Shown here piece after piece: positions 46,571-58,739 of a stretch of DNA of 64,000 nt. This stretch comes from Gnetum montanum (taxonomy: Eukaryota; Streptophyta; Gnetopsida; Gnetales; Gnetaceae). The stretch lies in contig MNCI01036292.1 of NCBI GenBank assembly GCA_015680685.1, forward strand, positions 166,482 through 230,481. The letters are read 5' to 3'. The stretch's first letter is position 1. Every line of letters begins with the position of its first letter. The position numbers and the translations under genes were made by a program. A model generated the notes under the pieces. The model made no database searches and was not told where the DNA came from. It worked only from the letters and a program-made list of their open reading frames with translations.

Positions 46571-47825
46571 GTTTTCACTATAAATTTTGGTTTTTTTTTG
46601 GAGTTCTTGGAATATGGATTTTTTGAATTTCTTCATGAACTTGAATTTTTTTTTTGTAGATTTTCAAAATTTTTCAGGGTTTTTATGCAATGAATTTGAT
46701 TCTACATACATTTTATTGTAGCAATGATATCTCCAATTGGTTTAGTGATAGTGCATATATCATCATGAAAATTGATATCATTCAATTTATTTAGTATTTA
46801 ACCAACTTAAAGGAGAAATTTTGATAATTAAGGTACATAAAATACATCAATCACACTAATTCTAAAACATTTAGGATGTTTGATTACGGTAACGGTGAAT
46901 ACCTTCAATTTGCACATGCCTATGGATTTCAACTTTGACATTTCCTAGGTTTTTTTTATTTGAAACATGTAAAGCATTCCTCATTTGTGGTCTTGTGATT
47001 GGAAAAATAATATTAAATTATTTATAAGTCTTTGATAATTTCTTAGATGGTGTTTAAACCTGCATAGTTCCTTACATTATATTTATTATTATTGTCATCG
47101 CTTGAATTTTATGTTGCTTCTTGATTCTTACTTTCTTGGAGGGAAATTCTTTTAAATTTATATTTGTTGAACATTGTTTCAAATGTATGCCCTTTGTTTT
47201 TGCAAACCTTGCACTATTGTGCATTTAAGAAATTCTAATTGTTTTATCTACTGTGTTTTTGAACCTACATTTTAAGCCTCATCCTCTTCTAAATACAAAT
47301 CTACCTATGAAACTTTTTGATTTTGAATCTTGTAAATTTTCTTGATGTAATCATTATTGCAAAAATGAGGAGATGTTTTATTGTTCTTAGAAATAAAATG
47401 GTTGACCCTTGCACTTTCTCTACCTCTTGAGTTTGCAACAAAAGCTTGATATTGATTATTTGATTACCTTGCTTTCAAAGTTTCTAGTGTTCTAACCTAT
47501 GCTACTAGTTCATCAACATTGAACATGGTGACGATTTTGATGTGAATTGAATTTATCAACATATTTTCATATTGAGGATTGTTACAAAGAGCATGGACAA
47601 TATTTTGAATTTCTACTCATTGATTATAGTGACATACATATTTGGACATAACAAAGCTTTATTTCATTTTGTAAATTATGGATAACAATATGTATGTTAT
47701 ATAAGGAAACCAAAGCCAATGAGCTTTGAATCAACTAGACCAACTGTAATTGACATAAAGAATTTTAACACAAATTTAAACCAAATGCCTAAATGATTGT
47801 TGTAGAATTAGCCTCTTCTTCTTCT

Positions 47826-47864
<39 letters not shown>

Positions 47865-50040
47865 ATCGTAAATTTTGATTTGATTTTATTTATTTATTTT
47901 TTTCGAGGTTTTGGAATATGGGATTTTGGATATTCTGCATGAATTTGAATAATTTTTTTGTGAATTTTTAGAATTTGATATATTTTTTAGGAAATGAATT
48001 TAATTCTTCATACATTTTGTTATAGCAATTTTATATCCATTTGGTTTAGTGATAGTGCATATATCATTGTGAAAATTGACATCATTATCTTTCTTTACTA
48101 TTTAACAAACTTAAAGTAGAAATTTTTATAATTAAGATACATAAAATACATCAATCACATTTATTTTGAAACATTAGGATGTTGATTATGGTAATCATGA
48201 ATACCTTTAATTTGCACATGCCTGTAGATTTCAACTTTGATGTTTCTAAGTTTTTGTTTGGTTTGAAACCTGTAAAGCATTTCTTGTTTGTGGTCTTGTG
48301 ATTTGAAGATTCATAGTAGATTATTAATAAGTCTTTGATGATTTCTTAGATGGTGTTTAAACCTACAAAATTTCTTACATTATATTTATTATTGTTGTCA
48401 TTACTTGAATTTTATGTTGCTTCTTGATTCTTACTTTTTGGTAGGAAATTGCTTCAAATTCTATGTTTGTCCAGCACTTTGTCAAATGTATGCCCTTTTC
48501 TTTTGCAAACATTATACTATTGTAAATTTAATAAATTCTAATTGTTTTATGTGTCATTTTTTTGAAACTACATTTTAAGCCTCCTCTTTTTCTAAATATG
48601 AATCTACCTATGGAACTTTCTAATTTTGAATCTTGTAAATTGTCTTGACTTAATCATTCTTGCAACGATGAGGAGATGTTTTATTGTCCTTAAAATTAAA
48701 ATGGCTAGACCTTACACTTTGTCTTCATTTTGAGTTTGTAACAAAAGCTTTATATTGATTATTTGATTGCCTTGCTTTCAAAGTTTTTAGTGTTCTAACC
48801 TATGCTACTAGTTCATCAACATTGAACATGGTGAAGAATTTTGTTTGAATTGCATTTATCATCCTATTTTGATATTGAGGATTGTTAAAAAGATATTGGA
48901 CAATCTTTAATTTCTACTCATTGATTATAGTAACATACATATTTGGATGTAGTAAAGATTTATTTCATTTCTTAAATTATGGATAGGAATATCTATGTTA
49001 TCTAAGGAAACCAAAGCCAATGGGCTTTGAACCAACTAGACTAACTTTGATTGAAATAAAGAGTTTTAACACAAACTTAAACCAATTTTGATTTTGATAT
49101 TGAGGATTGTTAAAATGAGCTTGGAGAATATTTTGAATTTTTATTTATTGATTATAGTGACATACAGGTTTAGACGTAATAAAGATTTATTTCATTTCTT
49201 GAATTATGGATAGCAATATGTATGTTATATAAGGAAACCAAAGCCAATGAGCTTTGAAACAACTAGACTAACTCCAATTGAGATAAAGACTTTTAACACA
49301 AACTTAAAGTAAATGCCTAAATGATTGCTATAGGATTAGCCTCATCTTCTTCTATTGCTTTTTTGTTTGGTTTCTATGGTAAATTCTAGAGTTCATGGAA
49401 TATGTGTTTTTTGAATTTCCTCATAAATTTTAATATTTTTTGTGAATTTTTAGAATTTGGTAGGGTTTTTAGGAAATGATTTTGATTCTTCATACATTTT
49501 ATTGTAGTAATGATATCTCCATTTGATTAAGTGATAGTACATATATCATTGTGAAAATTGACATCATTTCCTTTCTTTACTATTTAACCAAATTAAAGTA
49601 GAAAATGTGATAATTAAGGTACATAAAATATATCAATCACAATAATGTTAAAATATTTAGGATTTTTGGTTATGTTAATCATGAATACCTTCAATTTGCA
49701 CATGCTTGTAGATTTGAATTTTGACATTTCCTAAGCTTTACCTATAAAGTGTTCCTTGTTTGTGGTCTTGTGATTGGAAATTTCATAGTAGATTGTTTAT
49801 AAGTATTTGATGATTTCTTAGATGATGTTTAAACATGCATAGTTCCTTACATCATACTTATTATTGTTTTCATGGCTTGAATTTTATGTTGCTTCTTGAT
49901 TATTACTTTCTTGGAGGGAAATTGTTTTAAATTCTATGTTTGTCCAACACTTTGTCAAATATATTTCCTTTCCTTTTGTAAACCTTGCACTATTATGCAT
50001 TTTAGGATTTCTCATTATTTAATGTGCTATGTTTGTGTGA
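46571..50040. repeat. Family R tandem array
   Basis: About 2.6 further units after the element E insertion. The marker TGGTCTTGTG occurs at 46988, 48291 and 49763, and CCTAAATGATTG at 47788 and 49317. Unit length is about 1.27 kb; the third unit is longer because a block of about 235 bp (GATATTGAGGATTGTTAAAA) is repeated at about 48870 and 49090. Minus-strand reading gives a decayed Gag-like region with a zinc-knuckle start, CKVCKNKGHTFE (plus 47187-47213) and, in the next unit, YNVCKRKGHTFDK. Upstream of it is a basic stretch (NHFNSKNNKTSPH). The last unit breaks off at about 50040. Confidence 0.82.
47827..47863 (+). repeat. TTTC tetranucleotide microsatellite
   Basis: About nine copies of CTTT after a short CTT run. 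It lies at the same unit position where element E inserted into the neighbouring R unit, and where other units carry only a shorter pyrimidine tract. Confidence 0.9.
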
Positions 50041-51123
50041 AATCTTGAACATTTAAGCAAGATAAATTGACATGAGGAAAAACTTCCTAATAAAGTTATT
50101 CCATTTCAATCTAAATATTATGAATTGTCCAAACCCTCTAAGATCAACAAGCAATGTCATAAAAGACACTCTTATTTAAATACCAAAATGCTTTGTAAAT
50201 TTCAAAGTACCAACTTTTATTTGGCTAGTTAATAGTTGTGAAGAATTGCAAACAATACAGCTTTTAGAAAAAATTGACAATTTCAAGATTAAAATAGTAA
50301 GGTAATAAAATTTTTTAAAAATGAAGTTATTTTAGTCATCTCAAAGTATCAAAGATTTTTTTTTGGATCCTCTAGACTTAAATAGGAAATTTCATTAAGA
50401 CATCACTATTAATTGCTCAAGATGCTTTTCAAAGACAACATAAGCTCTTTTATGACAATCAAATAGAAGTCTAGAATTACAAAAAAATAGAGCTATAAGA
50501 ATAATATTGAAAATCCAAAAATTAAATGCCAAGCTATTACTATCTAAACCATAAGCTAAGAAACTAAGATAAAATGAAAAGAAAATAACTCACAGGATTA
50601 AAACAAAGTAGCTGAATTGATGCCTTTAGCAAGCCATGCTTTACAAGAAATCTTCAATCTATCTTTTCCAAGTTTCTTTCCTTTTATCTTCCTAGAGTTA
50701 AATACTTCTCAAATCCTAACATGTAATTGATATAACATAAGCATCAAGTAAAGAAAATGGGCTCTCCTTTGTTTCTGCATTTTTTTCCCTTTGAAGCCAT
50801 TTAAGAATCACAAATAGGAGATGGTTGGATAAAGGATAATAGCAAACTCAGATTTGCCATCAGCAACACTAACAGGATGACACAAAGAATCATGAAGATT
50901 AACCATTGTGCTAATTGAGACCCAAGTAAAAAGTGTCATCACAATAATTAGAAATATATATTCACCTTGTTGTTGTAATGACTTGAACACTTTCACAATG
51001 CTCAATCCCTATTGCCTTTCCAAGAAGAACAATGGAATCATAGCATCCGTATATAGTTGCAAGTTTGAGATGTGCTAGTATGTAGATTATTACATTATGG
51101 CAGTTCAAAAAATTTACTAAATA
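50041..51123. other. Unassigned stretch between the R array and element F
   Basis: AT-rich sequence not seen elsewhere in the window. A minus-strand open frame at 50808-51005 contains a hydrophobic segment (IFLIIVMTLFTWVSI), and another at 50962-51219 runs into the LTR of element F. Neither matches a family I recognise. It may be part of the older insertion that interrupts the R array at 50040-54731. Confidence 0.4.
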
Positions 51124-51881
51124 TGCATCCATGTCCAAAGAGTGCTTCACTATTGATGCCTTAGTTAATCCTTCAACAAATGTCTTTGTCATCATCATAA
51201 TAATTATGGGTGGACCCATGATTGTGAAAAGTGAAAATGGATCGAGTATGTTGCAATGGTCTCTATGTGGTTTAAACTTTTGAAATGGTGGAAACTATTT
51301 GAGAGTCTTGTTACTTTTCTATTCCACTTACTACTAAAAGTAGAACTTTAGACCCAGGAAAAGGTGATTTTGTGGTTTCCTTATGCAAGTCAAACCAAGA
51401 GAAGTATTTACATGATAAATCACTACTATAATCCATTTAGAAAAAAAAAACCTCTCTAGTATTGTATGCATCTCTTATTTTTGAAATGCATAATGGGATT
51501 TACAATACAATGCAAATTCTTAAGTATCAACCTGAATTTTTTGTTTGCATCTTCTAAAATACAACTAAACTCTGCTATTATTGGTGCATACTTTAATGTT
51601 TTTCAATTTTCTTTTCGTCCATCATGGAAGTAGTTCATTGGTCCATAATGCATTTATTGTGTTCTTGTGATCCTAAAATAATTGTAATACAAGAACACCT
51701 TAAAATATATAGTCCATTTAGAACTTTGTAATTCAGTACTACCCATAATGCATTTATTTGTTATATCATTTTTGGATGCTTTATCATCTTCACCATCTTA
51801 AAACAACACAAAATGAACAATAAATGGAATCCCCTTTCAATCGTAAAGTATGTTCCATTAAATGGCCAAAATTTTCTAACA
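51124..51881 (-). mobile_element. 3' LTR of element F (minus orientation)
   Basis: Aligns by eye with 53959-54731 across its length: CATCATAATAATTATGGGTG, TGATTTTGTG, CTCTCTAGTATTGTA, CAAGAACACCT and AATGGAATCCCCTTTCA are shared. On minus it starts TGTTAGAAAATTTTGG at 51881. Confidence 0.75.
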
Positions 51882-52139
51882 TTTATTTCCCTCCTTATAA
51901 TGCTTAAAGAAATTTATGCAAGCCCCATTTTAAAAACACTAGCTAAATGTAACTCTAATTAAGGCTTTTTATTGAACCTTTCTATAGTTGAAAATAGTAA
52001 ATCTTTTTTAAGGATAATTTCCATAGAACTTAAGGTTTGGTGGTATAAAAACCTCATTCCTAAGAAAACAAAAATAAAAACTATATAAGTGAAGCCATAG
52101 TATAAGCTACTCAGTAGAAGGAAAGAGAGTGGTCAAAGT

Positions 52140-53950
52140 GACCCTCTTAGGAATCCTCTCCTCTTGGATTTTATCGTACTCAATTTTTGATGTAACCCAA
52201 GCTTTCTTTTCTTCCTATTTTTTTTATTAGTATTTCCACTTCTTCAACTCCCATGTTATCCTTTACATCATTATTTCTAGAAATTATCTCCTTCAATTTT
52301 TTAACTAGCTTCTCTATTTTAATTTCAAGACTCAAAGCTTCATATTTGCCCTTCTTGTTAGTGCGAGGGAAAGGTAGAGGAACTTCCTTTAAAATTTTTG
52401 GGCAATCATTTTTTACTAAAACTACTCTAGCTCCTGAACCTTCAAACTTACAAGAATTATCAAAGTATAATTCCTACTTGCTCTTATCTTGAGATCTCTC
52501 TTTTTCCAAGTTATAAACTTATTGAAGTGTGCAAATTTTGGATTCAAAAGAGCTTCTTTCATTAACTATATTTTTTCCATTTGAAGTAACATTTTCAATC
52601 ATCAAAGGTTCACTATATATCTATATTTGATTTAGTTCCCCTTTCCAAGGTAGCCACATATGTGAATAATCTATTGATATGTAAATTCATAAATTTTTAT
52701 TCCAACTTCTACTTAAAAAAAGGCTATATGAATATGGTATATCTACCACTTGAATAGTTACTCTAATTTTTATACAAGGATCAAAAGCTCTTTATAACAA
52801 AACATTGGATAGTTGACTTCATAATCTTAACTCTACTTTTGTCCACTTGAACAATTTTTTTATTAGATTGTTTAGGAGTCAAACCAAGTTTTTTGCATAT
52901 GGATAATGGCATAATGGTAGATGTAGCTCCAGAATCAACCAAATATTTTTTGTAGATATTTTTCCTTTAACTTCATTGTCAAAAGAAAAGGATGAGCTTC
53001 TTTATTAAGAGTGCAATCATAGCTAGTTTTTGTTGTCTTATCAATTTTTAGACACATAGCTTAACTCTAACTCTCCAAATTTATTTTTACCTTTAACAAG
53101 CTTCAAAGCTTTTTTTGTTAACATCTTATATATAACAATTGATAAATACTAATATTGGCCTTGACATGTTTAAGATCCTCAATCAAATTATATTCTCCAT
53201 CTCCATAAAAGCCTGGTTTCTTTATCCATTTACTAAAAGTCTAATTTTGAGTGCTTTGCTCTACTTGAACGTCTTTACTTTTATTTTTCTCTTTTCTACT
53301 TGGTTCAAAAACCTTCCTCTTAGTAGATGGATCAAAAATGATGTTTGGAGGCTTGGAAGTATTTAATTTTTCTTTTGATCTTGGATTATATGCATTTTCT
53401 TTATTTTTATTACACTCCTCATTTGATGATATACCTCTTCAGAACTTAAAAGAGAAAAGGTATCACTAAATCCATTCTCAAAAGATTTGCTTGTGTAATG
53501 AACACTAAATAGCTCATTATCAAATTCAACATTAAGGAAGTTGGACATAGCAAGATCAATCTCATCCTCATCATCTTTTGACTTAGTTCCTTGACGCTTA
53601 TGTTTTCTATTTTTCTTTTCCTCCTTTATTTCAACCTTTGCCAAAGGTTTTTCTAGTTTCTAGATTCTTTGCTTTCTAACTCTTTCTCTATCTTAATACG
53701 ATAAGGCCTTGATAATGCTTTAAGTTGGGAAAAATCTTGCATAGGAATCATCATTTTTTCTTCTCATTTTTGAGTTGTGATAATTTTTTTTATTATTTAA
53801 GTTCAACTATTTTTCTAACTGTATAACTTCACTAAATTAATCATTCAACATTGGCAAGTTTGGAGTTCTTCTGAATCATATTGAAATATTAGGATTCATA
53901 GCCTCAAGATTAGTATCTCTACGAATTTCACCTGATGGTCTATACTATCT
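52140..53950 (-). pseudogene. Gag-like and aspartic protease region of element F
   Basis: Reading minus, a 93-codon open frame (53644-53363) is strongly charged (KVEIKEEKKNRKHKRQ, KSKDDEDEIDLAMSNFLN). It resembles the basic linker region of a Gag. Further down, at 53000-52770, the frame reads LVDSGATSTIMPLSI then KKLGLTP. The protease motif DSGA lies at 52925-52936, and the following words (KIVQVDKSRVKIM) fit the flap region. The remaining interior to 51882 is frameless. Absence of polymerase motifs suggests dependence on another element. Confidence 0.6.
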
Positions 53951-53958
53951 TTGAAAGA

Positions 53959-54731
53959 TCCATCCATGTCAAAAAAGCTCTTCACTACTAATGCCTTAGT
54001 TATTCCTTTAGCAAACATCTTTGTCATCATCATAATAATTATGGGTGGACCCATGATTGTGAAAATTAAAAATAGGTTGAGTATGTTGTAATGATCTCTA
54101 TGTATTTTAAACTTTCAAAATGGTGGAAATTATATGAAATTGCTATTACTTGTCCATTCCACTTGCTGCTAAAAGTGGAACTTTAGACCCAAAAAAGGGT
54201 GATTTTGTGATTTCCTTTTGCAAGTCAAACCAAGAAAATTATTCACATGATAAATCATTGCTATAATTTTTTTTATCAAAAAAAGAAAAATAAAAACCTC
54301 TCTAGTATTGTAGGCATCTCTTACTTTTAAAATGTGCAAAAATGGAATTTACTATGCAATGCAAAATTCTTAAGTATCAACCTCAATTTTTTGTTTGCAT
54401 GTTCTAAAATGCAACTAAACTTTGCTCTTATTGGTGCATACTTCAGTGTTTTTCAATTTGATTTTTGTCCATCATGGAAGTAGTTCATTGGTCCATAATG
54501 CATTTCTTGGGGTGTTGGAACCCCAAAATAATAATGATACAAGAACACCTCAAAATATATAGTCCATTTAGAACTTTGTAATTCAATACTGCCTGTAACT
54601 CATTTATTTGTTATATCATTTTTGGATTCTTGATCATCTTCACCATCTTAAAACAACACAAAATAGATGATAAATGGAATCCCCTTTCAGTCATAAAGTC
54701 TACTCCATTAAATGGCCAAAGTGTGCCAACA
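53959..54731 (-). mobile_element. 5' LTR of element F (minus orientation)
   Basis: On minus it starts TGTTGGCACACTTTGG at 54731. It is the partner of 51124-51881. No convincing primer-binding site was recognised just inside its end (near 53958). Confidence 0.72.
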
Positions 54732-55288
54732 TGAACATGGTAAACAATTTGGTGTGAATTGCATTTATCATCATATTTTTATATTGAGGATTGTTAGAAA
54801 AAGCTTGGACAATCTTTTGAATTTGTACTCATTGATTATAGTGACATACATATTTGGACATAATAAAGATTTATTTCATTTTGTAAATTATGGATACCAA
54901 TATGTACGTTATATCAGGAAACCAAAGCCAATGAGCTTTGAACCAACTAGACTAACTCTGATTGAGATGAAGAATTTTAACACAAACTTAAATTAGATGC
55001 CTAAATGATTATTGTAGTATTAGCCTCTTCTTATTCATCTTCTTTCATCTTTGGTTTTTTTAGTAAAATTTGATTTTTTCCAGAGTTCTCAAAATATGGA
55101 TTTTTTTGAAATTTTTCATGATTTTGAATATTTTTTTGTGAAATTTTAGTATTTGGTAGGCTTTTTAGGTAATTAATTTGCTCCTTCATACATTTTATTT
55201 TAGCAAGGCCATCTCAATTTGGTTTAGTGATGATGCATATATGATTGTGAAAATTGACATCATTCCCTTTATTTACTATTTAATTATT
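54732..55288. repeat. Family R repeat unit, right part
   Basis: Resumes with GAACATGG (CATCAACATTGAACATGG in other units) and continues through GATTATAGTGACATACATATTTGGACATAAT-like words, CCTAAATGATT (55000) and the next unit's start, ending at TTTACTATTTAA near 55288. Relative to the unit that broke off at 50040, about 270 bp of R is missing, so the insertion between them was accompanied by a deletion. Confidence 0.82.
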
Positions 55289-56200
55289 GGTGTTTTTCCT
55301 TCTTTTAGTGTTAATTAAGTTGTTGGGACACACCTTCTTCATAGCGATAGTTAGGCTATTGTGGCAAGGAAACAACTTTTATCTATCTTGTTTTAGGTGG
55401 TTGGTCTTCTTTGTTACCACCAAGGTATGGATAGCCCCAATTAAGTTTTTCTAGTAAAACTAGGTTAAATGTAACTAAATAATTTATCTAAGAGACCTCT
55501 TAGCTAATGAGCTAAATATGATTGAGTATTTTTAAAAATAAAATCTGCCTAAGAAAGTTGTTTTCTTATGCCTAATTAATGACTATTTTTTCTAGCTATC
55601 CTCAATATGATTATATAGCTTAAATAGCTTTTCTATAACCCTAAATTTAAATATTACACTTCCTATGTACTGGATGAATACTTTTATAAAATATATCAAA
55701 CTTTAATTTTGAGCTATCTACTAGTGAACTTCATGATGCATACACCACAAAAGTTTTGCTAAACAAAGCTAGAAACTAAGGAAATAAAATTATTTGTAAA
55801 GCTCAAAATTTATGTAAAGGAAACATTAAATCCTACATTACATTTATTTATAACTAACACTTATGAAATATATCCCATTCAACCAATGTAACAAGGAAAA
55901 GCTAAACCTTAGATGATAGAGAAAATAACTTATTTCAAAACTAGTAATTCATCCAAACACAGTTATGTCAAATTTAATCCAAACAAATAATAAAAGCTAT
56001 TCAAAATAATTTGAATACCAAGAGATGATATCTAAAATAAATAGATAGAACCTAATTAGAATGCCATTACATGAAATAGTCTTTAGAAGCTATTTTCTCT
56101 AATCGGCTCTGAGCTTTTTATATTAGCTTTAGGCAATTACAATAGCTATAGAATTTAACATTACAATTTTCTCAAGTTATCTTCATATAACTACAATCTA
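55289..56200. other. Unassigned non-coding stretch
   Basis: AT-rich, no open frame of note. It is probably the 3' untranslated end of element G (minus) or flanking DNA. TGTTGGGACA at 55321 looks like an LTR start on plus, but no partner repeat was found in the window. Confidence 0.4.
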
Positions 56201-58619
56201 TTGGCTAATTTCTTGACTTCCTATGAGATCTTCTCTATTTTTTGAACTTGGAGCCCTTCTATGGTCAACTACTGGGATAGTTTTCCATGATTAATAAAAG
56301 TCTTAATAGCATGATTCATTGAATCTGGCTCAATGCTATCAAGCTTTCTAATAACTTCTTTAGCACTACTCTTTTCCAAACTTGATTCTATTATTAAGTC
56401 ACTTATTTCAATTAAAGTAACTTCTACACCAAAATAAGCTTGTTCAAATTCTATATTCTTTTAGGTAACTTCACACATGATTCCTATAACTAACATCATC
56501 AATGTATCAATTATGCTTTGATTGTACTAGGGTAGCTGCTCTCATTAGCTATTTGTATGAACATGGCTTTCTTCACTCTCATCTTTTTGATTTCCTCCCT
56601 TGTCTCTCTCATACATTCCTTACTATGTTCTATCTCATTCATTATCTCCTTAAAGCTTAGAAGCACAACATGTGAGTAATCTGGAGCTTTTTATTTGCTA
56701 GCTTGTTCTAATTCTGAGCTCATGATAGCCAACCTTTCCTCCATTAGTAGATTTGTATACTTCTTATTTTTGAGTAGTGATTCTTTGATAGTTATTGTTA
56801 ACTTGAGTTGCTCATTCTCTCCTTTTAGCCCCTTGACTTCCCCTTATAATTTCTCCACTTCCTATTTGTTTGCAAGAGAAATTATTTAAGGTTTTCTATT
56901 TGATTCTCAAATATCTATTCCATATCTTTGATCAATGTTGATATGGAGTCAGACATATTCTAATGGGACATTACGAGCTTTCGCTTCCCTATCTATTGAT
57001 CATCTTCCTTAAATTAGAAGATCACATTGGCTTTTATCTTAGGTGTAGTGGGGAGCTTTTGACTCAATATAATGCAACCTTCCTTTTCCCTAATTTTGAA
57101 GTTGGCTACTCCCTTCATCAAATATCCAGATGGGAAGGTGAGGGCTAAATATGAGCTTTTCCCTTCCTTCTGTTGTACCTACTGTTGTTGGAGCCCAATT
57201 AGCTTATGTTGTTCTTGTTCTTGCAATCTCTATTGCTATTCTCATTACTATTAAAGCTCTATTAGCTTTTTCTATTCCAGCTCTTTTAATCTCTACTGCT
57301 CTAAAAGTTGTTATTGTTGATTTTCGTTGTTAATTTCTAGTTTCAATTTCTTGGCTCTCTTAACTCTTACATATTCTATTCTGTTGAGTGGGAATCTTTT
57401 GTTAGGCATGGCTTCTTTTGAGTCCAACATTTTCTAAGAAAAAAATTTTTCTTCCATTCATGCTAAATACCCATTGGAAAAATCCCTAGCTAAAGGATGG
57501 TCCCTATCCTTTGTCCATCTACATACCTCAACAGCTATCTGATCAAAAGCACTAGATAGAAGCTTCATTGATAAACTCCTTTTAAGCTATTTTAGGAGTT
57601 TATCCTTTCTTCAATTCACTTTTCTATTTGTAGTTCTTAGAAAGACTACATCTATCTCATCGAGCTGATGAACACTTTTGGTTTTAGTAGTTGAATAAAT
57701 TCTCTTTGGAGCCAAAGGAAAACTACAATGCTCTTTATATCTTTTAGCTATTCCCCTCAAATGCATTGAATTGGTAAGTTCCTAGAAGTTGAAATTTAGA
57801 GGGAAACGCTCTTTATGTTTATAATCATGCCTTAAGCGGCTTTCCCACATTTTTCTCCCAACTTCTAACTCCACTAATTAAGGAGCTACAAACTTAGGCA
57901 ATTTGAAAGCCTTCCCTTCAAATCTTGCTATAGGAATTTGGCTATTACGAGCAGGTAATAACATGTCTCCATGACATTTTTCTTTTATCTCATTAATCAC
58001 ATGATATTATATTTTTGGTGGGAAAGCTCCTAGAATCAACTTTATCAAATGAGGGTAAACACAATTCTTCAAAAATTCTAGGGCATGAGCATCAAAGTAG
58101 CTTCTTTGATAGACTACTAGGAAACTTTTGTACTAGGCATCCTCTAGTTAGGCTCTCCTCTAGGATGCATAACTGACAAAAAATGAGGATGTTCTCTCAG
58201 GCTCATGAATTGAGATAATCTTGAACTAAGCCCCTTGTTCATGGATTTCTAAGAGGCTCTGTTGTAATGCATCATTCATATATTGAATTGGAAAGAAAAA
58301 TTTCTCATTCTCTAGAGCTACCAAGCCCCATACATGATAATCAAAAACAATGTTAATATCATTACCAAAACATAAATTTAGAGTGGAAATGAAAATATTA
58401 TGGGGAAACTTGAGCTTTGAAGCCTTTGGAGTGGCATTCCTATATTCCCATGCTTTAGCTAAGCTTGATGGCCTTCCCCGATTCGGGATGATTCTAGAAT
58501 TTACCACTCAACACTTTTTCATTATATTTTCAAGCCTCTATCTTTGTGATGTCGGGCTCCATTAGATCATAAAGCTCATAGGCCTTCTGAATGTTGATGT
58601 CGTTGAAAAATTCCTTCAT
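56201..58619 (-). pseudogene. Extra ORF of gypsy element G (globular N-part plus coiled coil)
   Basis: A single minus frame can be followed from an ATG at 58619 (MKEFFNDINIQKAYELYD) for about 800 codons with scattered stops, mostly TAG, and some frame shifts. Readable parts: YHVWGLVALENEKFFFPIQY, SLLEIHEQGA, RSYFDAHALEFLKNCVYPHL, KCHGDMLLPARNSQIPIA, KAFKLPKFVAP and RRTTNRKVN-like basic words. A Gln/Leu/Lys/Glu-rich coiled coil follows near 57350-57200 (RVKRAKKLKLEINNENQQ, QQRLQEQEQHKLIGLQQQ), and another at 56890-56690 (VKGLKGENEQLKLTITIKES, MEERLAIMSSELEQAS). It lies downstream of the integrase on the same strand, like the extra ORF of element E, but the sequences are not obviously the same. 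Function unknown. Confidence 0.55.
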
Positions 58620-58739
58620 TCTAGGAGTTTATAAGGCAAAGCTAATATGGTAGACCTTGCTTCATAGCTTCTTTGTAGAGTCAAATTTTACCTCTATGTG
58701 CAACATCTCTCTTCTAATGCCAATGTGAAGAGAACAAAT

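Larger units (their letters stand above)
51124..54731 (-). mobile_element. Element F: small LTR element with gag/protease-like interior
   Basis: Two direct repeats of about 0.76 kb (51124-51881 and 53959-54731) bracket 2.1 kb. On minus both start TGTT(A/G)G with GGCCATTTAATGGA shortly after, a typical LTR start, and both end with TCATCCATG-like words before the edge. The interior encodes a Lys/Asp/Glu-rich Gag-like segment and an aspartic protease motif on minus. No reverse transcriptase, RNase H or integrase words were found, so F is probably non-autonomous. The right edge abuts family R at 54732. Target duplications were not found (AAATA left, TGAAC right). Confidence 0.62.

Noticed and set aside
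50962-51219. Open frame across the left end of element F (minus), first thought to be a conserved gene
   Set aside because: Half lies in the LTR and half in flanking DNA. The other LTR copy continues into unrelated sequence, so the frame is a chance fusion.
55321-55335. TGTTGGGACA as the start of a further LTR
   Set aside because: No partner repeat, end or primer site was found in the window; the word alone is not enough.
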